A DNA stretch of 9,884 nt from DAOPXV01 sp035352535 (GTDB lineage Bacteria; Muiribacteriota; UBA9980). The notes below the pieces were generated by a model. The model was not told the DNA's origin and did no database searches. It worked only from the letters and a program-made list of their open reading frames with translations. This document shows, one piece after another, positions 1 to 7,345 of the stretch; within the stretch, counting starts at the first letter, position 1, and every line of letters starts with the position of its first letter. Location of the stretch: positions 1-9,884 of the forward strand of contig CAZJFS010000159.1 of the NCBI GenBank assembly GCA_964545075.1, given 5' to 3'. A program made the translations under genes and the position numbers.

Positions 1-94
1 GCTTAATTAAGGTAAGAGGCTGTTCCGTCATAGTCGTCCATGTCGGTTAACGATGTGATTTGAAAAAATATATATGTTAAAAGGGAGTGCCGAT
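1..94. other. Upstream non-coding stretch
   Basis: No gene can be supported here. Positions 3-50 are open on the + strand and end in TAA, giving 15 codons that resemble nothing I recognise; this could be the tail of an upstream gene or chance. The segment AAGAGGCTGTTCCGT near 15-29 resembles AAGAGCTGTTCTGT at 6194-6207, and both are followed by GTCC and later ATGTGAT. That suggests a related regulatory or repeat sequence. No convincing -10/-35 pair was found for the protease gene. Confidence 0.4.
82..87 (+). promoter_or_regulatory. Shine-Dalgarno that selects a TTG start
   Basis: AGGGAG lies seven bases before the TTG at 95. The in-frame ATG at 74 has no purine-rich site at the right distance, and it would put a polar seven-residue extension before the signal peptide. 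Starting at the TTG gives a textbook secretion signal beginning MKKVYSIVLMFLLLLIF. The site therefore decides the start. Confidence 0.7.
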
Positions 95-1591
95 TTGAAA
101 AAAGTATATTCGATCGTGTTGATGTTCCTTTTATTGCTTATCTTTAATGGCGCCGCTAATTCTGAAACGAAGAATTTGAATTACGCTAAGAACGGCGTTG
201 ACGAGAATGGCATTGTGATCAAGACGCTCGGTTATGAGCTGAAAGGCGATACCTATGAGATCGATCTGGCATGCGAAACGCCGGAAGATATGGGCTACGC
301 GTTTTTCAATCCGCCGGAAGGCGATAAAATAATGGTTTGCGACCTCCAAGGATTAAAAAAAGGCGCGAACGTCATCAGGCTCAAATTTTCAAAAAAGGAT
401 TATGACGGCCTTTCGGAAAAGATCCTGACATTTATATTCAAATCGCGGACGGGCAAGGACATTTATTTCACGACCAGTATAGGAGACGGTTCGCGGTCGT
501 CTTCCGGAGAACTCGCGAACCTTCCGGCATATGATGAAAAATCCGAAAATCCATGGCAGATCGATCTTCGCGGCGCCGACGTATCGAAGCTCGACGTCAC
601 GGGCAGGTTCAACGATCTTATCCATTCCAACTTCGACACGGAAACTAAATGGCCATCAAAATTACCCGAAAAATTCGATCCGGCCGGAATAATGCAACTC
701 GGAAGAGCGCCGGGATTGAAAATCAAACTGCTTCATGAAAAAGGGATCACCGGTGAAGGCGTTTCGATAGGCGTCATCGATCAGGCGCTTCTGAGGGAGC
801 ATGACGAATACGCCGATCGGATAAAACATTACGAAGAGATGAAATGTTCTGATTCGCCTCAAATGCATTCTTCCGCGGTGGTCTCCCTCGCCGCCGGAAA
901 AACCGTCGGAACGGCGCCTCAGTCCAATATATTTTACGTCGCTACGACCTTCGGGACAAGCGATGGCGACAAAAAATTCAACATGAATTTCAAGCCGCTG
1001 GCGGATGCCATAAATAAGCTTCTCGACATCAATCTAAAACTTTCAAAACCCGAAAAAATACGCGTCATATCGATATCGGTAGGCTGGCCGAAAGGCTCGA
1101 TTGGTTATGACGAAGTTATGAAGGCCGTCGAACGCGCTAAAAAAGACGGCGTTTTTATAATTTCAACATGCCTTGACGAAACTTATGGCTTTGAATTTTA
1201 TGGACTTGGAAGGATGCCCCTTTCCGATCCCGAAGACGTGAATTCCTATCTGCCCGGAAAATTCTGGAGCGCCAATTTTTATAAACATCCCGAAAGCTTT
1301 TCAAACCCGATGTTGCTAGTGCCGATGGACGCGCGAACATATGCCGGGCCTTCGCATAAAAGCCAATATTCATTTAACCCTGAAGGCGGCCTCAGCTGGT
1401 CCGTGCCATATCTGGCCGGCGTTTACGCCCTTATGTGCCAGGTCAAGAGCGAGCTGACGCCGGAAATGTTCTGGAAAGCGGCGCTTGAGACCGGAAGCGA
1501 GATTATTTTGAAAAAAAACGGCAAGGAAATAAAATTCGGCAGAATAATAGATCCCGTTAAGCTTAAGGAAGCGATCGCCGGCCTTAAATAA
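95..1591 (+). CDS. Secreted subtilisin-like (S8) serine protease, divergent
   Basis: Predicted exported subtilase of 498 residues, started at TTG 95 because of the ribosome site and signal peptide. Residues 1-23 form a type I signal peptide (Lys-Lys, hydrophobic core, cut near AANS); there is no lipobox Cys. Residues about 30-135 look beta-rich and may be a pro- or accessory domain. The peptidase domain spans about 200-490. Asp229 sits in IGVIDQ, His258 in QMHSSAVVSLAAGK, the usual hydrophobic strand in VISISVGWP, and Ser434 in GLSWSVPYLAG, which aligns with the family GTSMATPHVAG. The oxyanion-hole Asn region reads IISTCLDE, so Asp361 probably replaces Asn. The His motif also lacks the usual HGTH pattern. 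All three catalytic residues appear present, so activity is plausible, but the substrate is unknown. The stop lies 23 bases before purA, so the genes may be co-transcribed although their functions seem unrelated. Confidence 0.85.
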   Translation: MKKVYSIVLMFLLLLIFNGAANSETKNLNYAKNGVDENGIVIKTLGYELKGDTYEIDLACETPEDMGYAFFNPPEGDKIMVCDLQGLKKGANVIRLKFSKKDYDGLSEKILTFIFKSRTGKDIYFTTSIGDGSRSSSGELANLPAYDEKSENPWQIDLRGADVSKLDVTGRFNDLIHSNFDTETKWPSKLPEKFDPAGIMQLGRAPGLKIKLLHEKGITGEGVSIGVIDQALLREHDEYADRIKHYEEMKCSDSPQMHSSAVVSLAAGKTVGTAPQSNIFYVATTFGTSDGDKKFNMNFKPLADAINKLLDINLKLSKPEKIRVISISVGWPKGSIGYDEVMKAVERAKKDGVFIISTCLDETYGFEFYGLGRMPLSDPEDVNSYLPGKFWSANFYKHPESFSNPMLLVPMDARTYAGPSHKSQYSFNPEGGLSWSVPYLAGVYALMCQVKSELTPEMFWKAALETGSEIILKKNGKEIKFGRIIDPVKLKEAIAGLK

Positions 1592-1614
1592 AGAAATATA
1601 ATCGAGGAGGAAGC

Positions 1615-2832
1615 ATGTCTAACGCTATCGTTATAGGAGCTCAGTGGGGCGATGAAGGCAAGGGTAAAGCCGTCGATATTATGGCTCCGGGCGCGGATTA
1701 TGTCGTAAGATATCAGGGCGGGCCGAACGCGGGGCATACTCTGGTGAATGAAGGGAAGAAGATCGTCCTGCACCTTTTGCCGTCCGGAATAATCACGGCA
1801 GGCTGCGTTAACGTTATAGGAAATGGGTGCGTTATCGATCCCGTAAAACTTTGGGCGGAGATAGAAAACCTCGATATGCCCGGCGCCGATATTTCTCCGG
1901 AATCTCTTATTATATCGCCGGCTGCGCATGTTATCACCACCGCGCATATTTATGCGGACAGGCACGAAGGCGCCGCGATCGGGACGACGGGACGCGGGAT
2001 CGGGCCTTGCTACAGGGCGAAGACGGACAGGTGTGGAATTCGCATGGAATCCCTGGCGGACGGGACTTTCAAGGATAAATACGAAAGCGCGGTAAAATTA
2101 TTCTGCGAAAGCAATAACCTTGGAAAGAAAGACGTGAAGAAGCTTTTAGATGAAACGAAAGACGCATTGAAATATGCGCAGAGGCTCCGCAAGTTCATAA
2201 AGGACCCGTCGGATATGATCTTCGAGGCGTCGAAAAAAAAGAAGAATATCCTTTTTGAAGGGGCGCAGGGAACGTTTCTTGATATAGACCACGGAACATA
2301 TCCGTTCGTTACGTCGTCGAGTACGACGATCGGCGGGGCGCTTACCGGTTCAGGCGTGTTCCTTGAATTCTCTAAAAGAATAGCTATCGTAAAGGCTTAT
2401 ACGACGCGCGTAGGCAATGGGCCATTTCCGACCGAACTGGAAAATGAAACGGGAGAACGGTTGCGGGCGTGCGGCTCGGAGTACGGGTCGACCACGGGAA
2501 GACCGAGGCGCTGCGGATGGCTCGATATCCCGTTATTGAAAAAAGCATTCGTAATAAACGGATTTAATTATATCGTGCTTACGAAACTTGACTGCCTGAG
2601 CGGTTTTGAAAAGATAAAAGTGGCTGTCGGGCGCGATAAAAAAGGGATGCCGGTTTATGAAACGCTGGACGGCTGGATGAGCGACATAGCGGGCATGAAA
2701 AAAGTTTCCGACCTTCCCTTGAAATGCCGAAAATACATAAAATACATTGAAGATCAGCTTGGAACTTCGGTCGGAATAATATCGACGGGCCCCGACAGAA
2801 AAGACACCATCGTCGTTGAAAAAACATGGTGA
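1615..2832 (+). CDS. purA: Adenylosuccinate synthetase
   Basis: Cytosolic enzyme that joins IMP and aspartate using GTP to make adenylosuccinate, the first of two steps from IMP to AMP. At 405 residues it is somewhat shorter than the usual 425-430. The N-terminal GTP loop reads GAQWGDEGKGK (8-18), with catalytic Asp13 and, in GPNAGHT, His41, at the same positions as in the E. coli enzyme. Other family blocks are GTTGRGIGPCYRAK (123-136), LFEGAQGTFLDIDHGTYP (213-230), TRVGNGPFPTEL (264-275), STTGRPRRCGWLD (292-304), the guanine-binding-like LTKLDCLSG (322-330) and GPDRKDT near the C-terminus. GAGGAGG ends four bases before the ATG. purB begins 16 bases after the stop, so the two consecutive steps are almost certainly co-expressed. 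Confidence 0.98.
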   Translation: MSNAIVIGAQWGDEGKGKAVDIMAPGADYVVRYQGGPNAGHTLVNEGKKIVLHLLPSGIITAGCVNVIGNGCVIDPVKLWAEIENLDMPGADISPESLIISPAAHVITTAHIYADRHEGAAIGTTGRGIGPCYRAKTDRCGIRMESLADGTFKDKYESAVKLFCESNNLGKKDVKKLLDETKDALKYAQRLRKFIKDPSDMIFEASKKKKNILFEGAQGTFLDIDHGTYPFVTSSSTTIGGALTGSGVFLEFSKRIAIVKAYTTRVGNGPFPTELENETGERLRACGSEYGSTTGRPRRCGWLDIPLLKKAFVINGFNYIVLTKLDCLSGFEKIKVAVGRDKKGMPVYETLDGWMSDIAGMKKVSDLPLKCRKYIKYIEDQLGTSVGIISTGPDRKDTIVVEKTW

Positions 2833-2848
2833 TCGGAGAAGAAATAAA

Positions 2849-4225
2849 ATGAATGACCTTCCAATGCATGCGATATCGCCGGTGGACGGCAGGTATTGTT
2901 CAAAAACGGAACCGCTTTCGGCTTATTTTTCCGATTTCGCGCTGACGAAGACGCGCGTGGAAACGGAATGCCGTTACGTAATAGCGCTGGACCGGTTCGG
3001 TTTATTCAAAAAGCTCTCGTCGGACGAACTGGCCTCGCTCGCTAATTTAACGGCGGGTTTCTGCGAAAGCGATTATTATGAAATAAAGCGGATAGAGGCT
3101 TCGGTCATCCATGACGTAAAGGCTTGCGAGCTTTTCATAAGGGCGCGGGCCGGGCTTTCATGTCCCAACATGATACATTTCGGGCTTACTTCGGAGGACG
3201 TCAACAACATCTCCTACGCGCTGATGGTTATGCGCTACAGGGACGGGATTCAGCTCGAAACGATGAAGAGCCTTATTGAAAAGTTATGCGACATGGCAAT
3301 TAAATGGCGGTCGGTCCCGTTCCCCGCGAAGACGCACGGACAGGCCGCGTCTCCGAGCACGGCGGGGAAGGAATTGTCGGTGTTCGCATCGAGACTCGCC
3401 AACGTTTACGGCGGCGTCAAAAAATGCGATATCATGGCGAAGCTCAACGGCGCCGTTGGAAATTATTCGGCGATGCGCTCGGCGTTTCCTGATTTTGACT
3501 GGATATCGTTCTCTGATGGTTTCATAAAAAGCCTTGGCTTCTTGCCTGAAACGGCCACCACTCAGGTTGGAAACCGCGACTGGCTTATAGATTACCTCGA
3601 CCGCGTCAGGCATTTCAATAACGTTTTGCTGGACATGGACGTCGACATGTGGCAGTATGTCTCGTTCGGATTCTTCAAGGGTTCCGCGCCGGCCGGGAGC
3701 GTCGGCTCTTCGACCATGCCGCATAAGATAAACCCCATCAACTTCGAGAACGGCGAAGGGAACGTCGCGGTCGCCAACGCCCTGCTTTCGATGGTCTCGG
3801 ATCGGATCGGCAGATCACGCATGCAACGGGATCTTTCAGACAGCACGGTCATGAGAAATATCGGCGTCGCGCTCGCGCATTCGCATATGGCGGTTATGGA
3901 GAGCGCTTCGGGGCTTTCGAAAACGAGCGTGGACGTTGAAAAATGCGCGTTCGAGATCTCGCGAAGGCCGGAACTTATCGCCGAGGCCGTTCAGACGATA
4001 TTGCGCACCTGCACCGATGACGACCCTTATATGATAATGAAGGAAATGACGATGGGGAAATCGGTGAGCATCGCCGAGATAATGAAATTCGTCGATGGGC
4101 TTCCGATACCTGACGATAAAAAACTGACGATAAAAAATATCAGTCCCGTCGAATATATCGGGCTCGCGGAAACGGTATGCGACAGGGCCGTGGCATCGGC
4201 TAGAAATATTATCGGGTGTAAATAA
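2849..4225 (+). CDS. purB: Adenylosuccinate lyase
   Basis: Fumarase/aspartase-superfamily lyase that removes fumarate from adenylosuccinate to give AMP, and from SAICAR to give AICAR in the inosine pathway. The ATG at 2849 is chosen because GGAG (2835-2838) precedes it by ten bases and the protein then begins MNDLPMHAISPVDGRY, matching the E. coli-type PurB N-terminus; an in-frame TTG at 2816 overlaps purA and has no ribosome site. The 458 residues match the E. coli length (456). The general-acid His163 lies in THGQAASPSTAGKE, where most relatives have Pro instead of the first Ala. The flexible signature loop is GSSTMPHKINPINFENGEGN (286-305), containing the catalytic Ser. It directly follows purA. 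No terminator hairpin is visible after the stop. Confidence 0.98.
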   Translation: MNDLPMHAISPVDGRYCSKTEPLSAYFSDFALTKTRVETECRYVIALDRFGLFKKLSSDELASLANLTAGFCESDYYEIKRIEASVIHDVKACELFIRARAGLSCPNMIHFGLTSEDVNNISYALMVMRYRDGIQLETMKSLIEKLCDMAIKWRSVPFPAKTHGQAASPSTAGKELSVFASRLANVYGGVKKCDIMAKLNGAVGNYSAMRSAFPDFDWISFSDGFIKSLGFLPETATTQVGNRDWLIDYLDRVRHFNNVLLDMDVDMWQYVSFGFFKGSAPAGSVGSSTMPHKINPINFENGEGNVAVANALLSMVSDRIGRSRMQRDLSDSTVMRNIGVALAHSHMAVMESASGLSKTSVDVEKCAFEISRRPELIAEAVQTILRTCTDDDPYMIMKEMTMGKSVSIAEIMKFVDGLPIPDDKKLTIKNISPVEYIGLAETVCDRAVASARNIIGCK

Positions 4226-4269
4226 TTCATTTATAAAGGTTTTTTAACTATACGTCAAGGAGATCAAAA

Positions 4270-4938
4270 ATGCCAACCTGGAACGAGTTATTCCTTAACG
4301 AACAATTTATCGAGGTGATACCTCAGCCCGCGGTATTTCATTTCATAAAGGATCTTCAGGCGGCTTTTCCCGGGCGGCGGCTGAAAATATGGGATCAGTG
4401 CTGCGGCGCCGGCAGGCATAGCATTTTAGCGGCGAAAATGGGATGCGACGTTTATGCCAGCGACGTTTCCGAGAACGGCATCGCGCATTTGAAAAAAATG
4501 CTTGGCGCCGAAAATCTTACCGCGAATCTTGAAATTTCCGATATGACCATGGACCCCTGGAAAGACGAACGATTCCATGGCGTGATTTGCTGGGACGCGA
4601 TCCATCACAACACGCTCAAAAACGTCGAAAAAGCGATAGAAATAATTTATGACAGGCTCGTGGAAGGCGGCATGTTTATCGCTTCGATCATCTCAGCCGG
4701 CGAGGGCGCATTAAAAAAAGGAAGGGAGATCGAAAAAAACACTTTCGTCCGGGACGAAGGCGACGAATCCGGAGTGCCCCATCATTTTTTTGACGAAGCC
4801 GAAATAAAGCGTGTCTTCAAAAAATGGAAAAAGGTGGCGCTGTTGGAAAACGTCGTCAGGCATGTTGAAGTCGACAAAGATTTTTATAAGACAAATCCTT
4901 TTTTCTGCACTAAATGGTATGCGCTGGTTAAAAAATAA
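4270..4938 (+). CDS. Class I SAM-dependent methyltransferase
   Basis: Soluble methyltransferase of 222 residues with a Rossmann fold. Motif I is IWDQCCGAGRHSILAAKMG (40-58), the SAM-binding glycine loop in the D-x-C-C-G-x-G-R-H form seen in TehB-like and related small-molecule methyltransferases. The ribose-binding acid is Asp65 in VYASDVS. Motif IV-like CWDAIHHNT lies at 107-115, followed by the LVEGGMFI strand (130-137). The C-terminal part (155-222) is charged and ends FFCTKWYALVKK, typical of the last beta strand. AAGGAG (4257-4262) precedes the ATG by seven bases. The gene sits 44 bases after purB and 32 before the VOC-methyltransferase fusion, so all three may share a transcript. The acceptor substrate cannot be read from the sequence; a TehB-type detoxification role is only one possibility. 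Confidence 0.88.
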   Translation: MPTWNELFLNEQFIEVIPQPAVFHFIKDLQAAFPGRRLKIWDQCCGAGRHSILAAKMGCDVYASDVSENGIAHLKKMLGAENLTANLEISDMTMDPWKDERFHGVICWDAIHHNTLKNVEKAIEIIYDRLVEGGMFIASIISAGEGALKKGREIEKNTFVRDEGDESGVPHHFFDEAEIKRVFKKWKKVALLENVVRHVEVDKDFYKTNPFFCTKWYALVKK

Positions 4939-4970
4939 ACGAAATATATAGTTTGCGTTTGGAGGTTGGA

Positions 4971-6194
4971 ATGTTAAAGCGTCTTAAAAGCGTCATCTAT
5001 CAGGTTTCTGATATTGAAAAGGCCGAAAAATGGTATTTGAAGATCCTTGGAAAAGGGCCGGCCGTATCCAATCCTTTCAAGGTCGTTTTTGATATCGGCG
5101 GCGTCGAATTAATGCTGGTCCCGAAAAAGCCGGAAGGCGAACGCGGTGAATCCGGCTGTACCGCTTCCTGGCTTGTGGATGATCTGGACATCACGTATAA
5201 AGATTTCATAAATTTCGGCGCGACGCCCGTAACCGAGATCCGCTCGGCATTTAATACCCATTGGGCGACGTTTCGCGATCCTTTTGGAAATCTGTTTACG
5301 ATCACCGGCGAAATAGACGCTTCCCGCAGGACCGTCGAAGTCAAGCCTTCTGAAACGGCAATGGGAGTGACTTATCTTCGAGCCCTTTCTGCGGCCGAAG
5401 AACGCGAAGAAATTAAAGGCGGCGATTTTCTCTCCAGAATATTCCTTAATGACGATAAAGGCATGAACGATCCTAAAATAAGGCGATATATACTTGAAAA
5501 CCACATCAATTATGGCGTGTATGAATTTATAACGGCGCGCACCGCCTTCATGGATGAAGAAACGAAGCGCGCGTTCAATGAAAATGTTCCGCAAATGGTC
5601 TTTCTGGGCGCGGGTTATGACAGCCGGCCATACAGGTTCAAGGATATCGCCGGCCGTACCAAAATATTCGAGCTGGATATATCGCCTACGCAAGAGCGGA
5701 AAATCGCAATATTGAAAAAAAATAATATCGCGATTCCGGACGGGTTGAAATATGTTCCGATAAATTTCAACAGGGAAAAAATCGGCGACGCTCTCATGTC
5801 CGCCGGTTATGATCCGAAGTTAAAAACCTTTTTCATCTGGGAAGGCGTCATTTATTACCTTTCAATGGACGCCATAAACGCGACTTTCAGCTTCATAAAA
5901 TCAAACTCGGCGCCAGGAAGTTCGATTTGTTTCGATTACTGCCATCCTCACGAAGAAGTGCGCGATGAATACGGAGTAGCCAAAATGGTCAAATCATGGG
6001 AAACCCATAAAAACGAGCCGATAATATTTGCGCTCGGCCGCGGAAAGATCGAAGGGTTTCTCGGCGAACGCGGGTTTAAACTGACGCGCCACCTCAATTC
6101 TGAAGATATGGGGAAAACTTATTTGACGCTTAAAAACGGAGAGCTGTCCGGCAGGGTCCCGGCGTTGTATTGCTTCGCGAAGGCCGAAAATTAA
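4971..6194 (+). CDS. Fusion of VOC domain and LCM/PPM-type methyltransferase
   Basis: Two-domain protein of 407 residues. The ATG at 4971 is favoured because GGAGG (4961-4965) lies five bases upstream; an in-frame TTG at 4953 precedes that site. Residues 1-115 are a VOC (glyoxalase/dioxygenase-fold) domain: VIYQVSDIEKAEKWYLKILG at the start, GGVELMLVPKK mid-domain and DPFGNLFTITG at the end. The usual metal ligands look mostly lost: Ser for the first His, no His before the VDDLD segment, Thr for the last Glu. This half probably binds a ligand rather than catalysing metal chemistry. Residues about 128-404 are a leucine-carboxyl-methyltransferase-like domain (TIGR00027/PPM type): TYLRALSAAEERE, FLGAGYDSRPYRF (211-223, SAM loop), FELDISPTQ (233-241), YVPINFN, FFIWEGVIYYLS (287-298) and the C-terminal FLGERGF. 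Substrate unknown; the VOC half may supply specificity. Confidence 0.87.
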   Translation: MLKRLKSVIYQVSDIEKAEKWYLKILGKGPAVSNPFKVVFDIGGVELMLVPKKPEGERGESGCTASWLVDDLDITYKDFINFGATPVTEIRSAFNTHWATFRDPFGNLFTITGEIDASRRTVEVKPSETAMGVTYLRALSAAEEREEIKGGDFLSRIFLNDDKGMNDPKIRRYILENHINYGVYEFITARTAFMDEETKRAFNENVPQMVFLGAGYDSRPYRFKDIAGRTKIFELDISPTQERKIAILKKNNIAIPDGLKYVPINFNREKIGDALMSAGYDPKLKTFFIWEGVIYYLSMDAINATFSFIKSNSAPGSSICFDYCHPHEEVRDEYGVAKMVKSWETHKNEPIIFALGRGKIEGFLGERGFKLTRHLNSEDMGKTYLTLKNGELSGRVPALYCFAKAEN

Positions 6195-6404
6195 AGAGCT
6201 GTTCTGTTTTGTCCGAATGTGATATAATAATCAGCAGGGAAAGTTAGGCCTTAATAGTGCTTATCTCTTCGGACGTTCTTGATTTCAAAATTTGTTCTCG
6301 AAAATATTAAGGCGAAACGCAGCGAATCGAAGTGTTTGAGATTTCAATGCCGTAGTAAAACCCATTTTGTCGCTGATAGAACGGTTAATTCCAAAGGAGT
6401 AAAA
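6195..6404 (+). other. Intergenic promoter and long leader
   Basis: This 210-base gap separates the upstream gene run from the glyoxalase gene. It contains an extended -10 promoter (6220-6228) and then about 170 bases of presumed leader. The leader holds a perfect 9-base inverted repeat, GCCTTAATA (6248-6256) with TATTAAGGC (6305-6313), and a 6-base one, CAGCGA (6320-6325) with TCGCTG (6370-6375). An in-frame TTG at 6279 would extend the glyoxalase by 42 residues, but that extension resembles no VOC protein and has no ribosome site. I recognise no known riboswitch. Confidence 0.45.
6220..6228 (+). promoter_or_regulatory. Extended -10 promoter (TG-A-TATAAT)
   Basis: TGATATAAT matches the TGN plus TATAAT extended -10 element exactly. 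No good -35 is present at 16-18 bases upstream, which extended -10 promoters can tolerate. The 12-base string TGTGATATAATA (6218-6229) recurs exactly at 7512-7523 before another gene, which supports a functional promoter. It would drive the glyoxalase and perhaps the membrane protein after it. Confidence 0.55.
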
Positions 6405-6788
6405 ATGAAATTCAAATTCGCGCACAACAATTTTAACGTTCTCAACATTGAAAGAAGCTTGAAATTTTATGACGAAGCTTTAGGGCTTAAGGAAACAAGA
6501 AGGATCAACTCCGCCGACGGCGCGTTTATAATCGTCTATCTCGGAGACCAAACGACGCCGCATAAACTTGAATTGACCTGGCTTCGCGACAGAGCGGAAA
6601 AGTACGATCTCGGCGACAACGAGTTTCACCTCGCCTTTACCGTCGATGATTTTCAAAAAGCTTTCGAACGCCACAAGGAAATGAAGTGCATCTGTTATGA
6701 AAATGAACGCATGGGAATTTATTTCATTGAAGATCCCGACGGATACTGGCTTGAAGTGTTGCCGGACCGCCACCAGGCGGCCAGCTGA
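6405..6788 (+). CDS. gloA: Glyoxalase I-like VOC metalloenzyme
   Basis: A 127-residue VOC-fold protein that aligns along its length with lactoylglutathione lyase (glyoxalase I), which isomerises the methylglyoxal-thiol hemithioacetal. All four metal ligands are visible: His7 (FAHNNFNV, E. coli LLHTMLRV), Glu56 (HKLELTW, E. coli VIELTYN), His75 (FHLAFTVDD) and Glu117 (DPDGYWLEVLP). KYDLG (67-71 region) also matches KYELG. The loop before IEDPDGY is about eight residues shorter than in E. coli. AAGGAG (6394-6399) precedes the ATG at 6405, setting the start; a longer in-frame version from 6279 is rejected. The role is likely methylglyoxal or related aldehyde detoxification, but VOC proteins vary in substrate, so the gene symbol is tentative. 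The next gene starts 54 bases downstream. Confidence 0.8.
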   Translation: MKFKFAHNNFNVLNIERSLKFYDEALGLKETRRINSADGAFIIVYLGDQTTPHKLELTWLRDRAEKYDLGDNEFHLAFTVDDFQKAFERHKEMKCICYENERMGIYFIEDPDGYWLEVLPDRHQAAS

Positions 6789-6841
6789 TACAATGTGGCC
6801 AATCGTAGTTTGTTTTAGCGACATTGGGAGGTAATATTATA

Positions 6842-7288
6842 ATGACTCAATCTTTTTTTGAAATCCTGCTTATGGTTCCCGCGGCTTTTTGCGCCGGGTT
6901 TGTGATGTTTATAGGGGGCGTGATCCAGGGAGTTATGGACGACGAGGATGAAGCCATGTTCAAACGTATATTGACCGGGCTTCATAAGAATGCTATGAAA
7001 TCGCCATATGCAATTGGTATATCAAGTATAACGTTCGTCGGCATGATACCATATTTTTACAAATACGGTTGCAGTAACCGCTGGTTCACGGCCGGCCTTA
7101 TATTCTGGGTGCTGACCTCATGCGTCTCAAAAGCCACCAACCTTCCAATATACGGCAGGGTCTTTGCCATTGAAAGCACAGATACGGCAAGACTTGGCGA
7201 GGAACGCCGGAAATTGCATAACGCAAACATGTTGCGAGCGGCGCTCAGTTTCATATCCATCGCCATAATGGTTGTCGGTTTCTATTAA
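6842..7288 (+). CDS. Four-helix membrane protein, DUF1772-like
   Basis: Small integral membrane protein of 148 residues. Hydrophobic segments lie at about 5-29, 56-73, 81-98 and 129-147. The block TNLPIYGRVFAIES (99-112) followed by charged RLGEERRKLHNANMLRAAL (117-135) resembles the end of DUF1772 proteins, where N-x-P-I-N, a W/R-rich stretch and an N/R before the last helix are conserved; some members are annotated as anthrone-oxygenase-like. The match is by motif only, and the family's usual histidine pattern is not obvious. The ATG at 6842 is chosen because GGGAGG (6826-6831) is ten bases upstream; a TTG at 6824 overlaps that site. The gene may share the promoter before the glyoxalase. 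The reaction, if any, is unknown. Confidence 0.72.
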   Translation: MTQSFFEILLMVPAAFCAGFVMFIGGVIQGVMDDEDEAMFKRILTGLHKNAMKSPYAIGISSITFVGMIPYFYKYGCSNRWFTAGLIFWVLTSCVSKATNLPIYGRVFAIESTDTARLGEERRKLHNANMLRAALSFISIAIMVVGFY

Positions 7289-7345
7289 GAGCGCGGATCA
7301 ACGGACTACGCCCGAAAACTTTATGAAAAACTTGGGTTTAAATAG
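7289..7345 (+). pseudogene. Remnant: C-terminal end of a GNAT acetyltransferase
   Basis: Directly after the TAA of the membrane-protein gene, and in the same frame, 18 codons read ERGSTDYARKLYEKLGFK and then stop at TAG (7343-7345). A-R-x-L-Y-E-K-L-G-F is the hallmark last helix and strand of GNAT N-acetyltransferases, where ARRLYEKLGF is very common. The rest of the acetyltransferase is missing and no start or ribosome site exists. The simplest reading is a deletion that left only the end of a former gene, with the membrane-protein gene placed beside it. Chance is possible given the short length. Confidence 0.5.

Noticed and set aside
1423..1965. 180-codon open frame on the - strand
   Set aside because: It lies antisense to the end of the protease gene and the start of purA, both strongly supported, and its translation resembles no family.
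3276..3852. Several overlapping open frames on both strands
   Set aside because: All lie inside purB, whose catalytic motifs are intact; the Arg-rich translations are typical of shadow frames.
4226..4269. T-run TTTTTT after purB as a terminator
   Set aside because: No G/C-rich hairpin precedes it, and the next gene starts immediately with its own ribosome site.
5109..5693. 194-codon open frame on the - strand
   Set aside because: Fully antisense to the VOC-methyltransferase gene, Arg/Phe-rich and without ribosome site; a shadow of the codon bias of the real gene.
6243..6249. GTTAGGC, a match to the attC R' pattern
   Set aside because: No RYYYAAC partner was found at a suitable distance upstream, so a seven-base match alone is expected by chance.
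6279..6404. 42-residue N-terminal extension of the glyoxalase from a TTG
   Set aside because: No ribosome site, no VOC similarity, and the ATG at 6405 has an ideal AAGGAG and gives the standard N-terminus.
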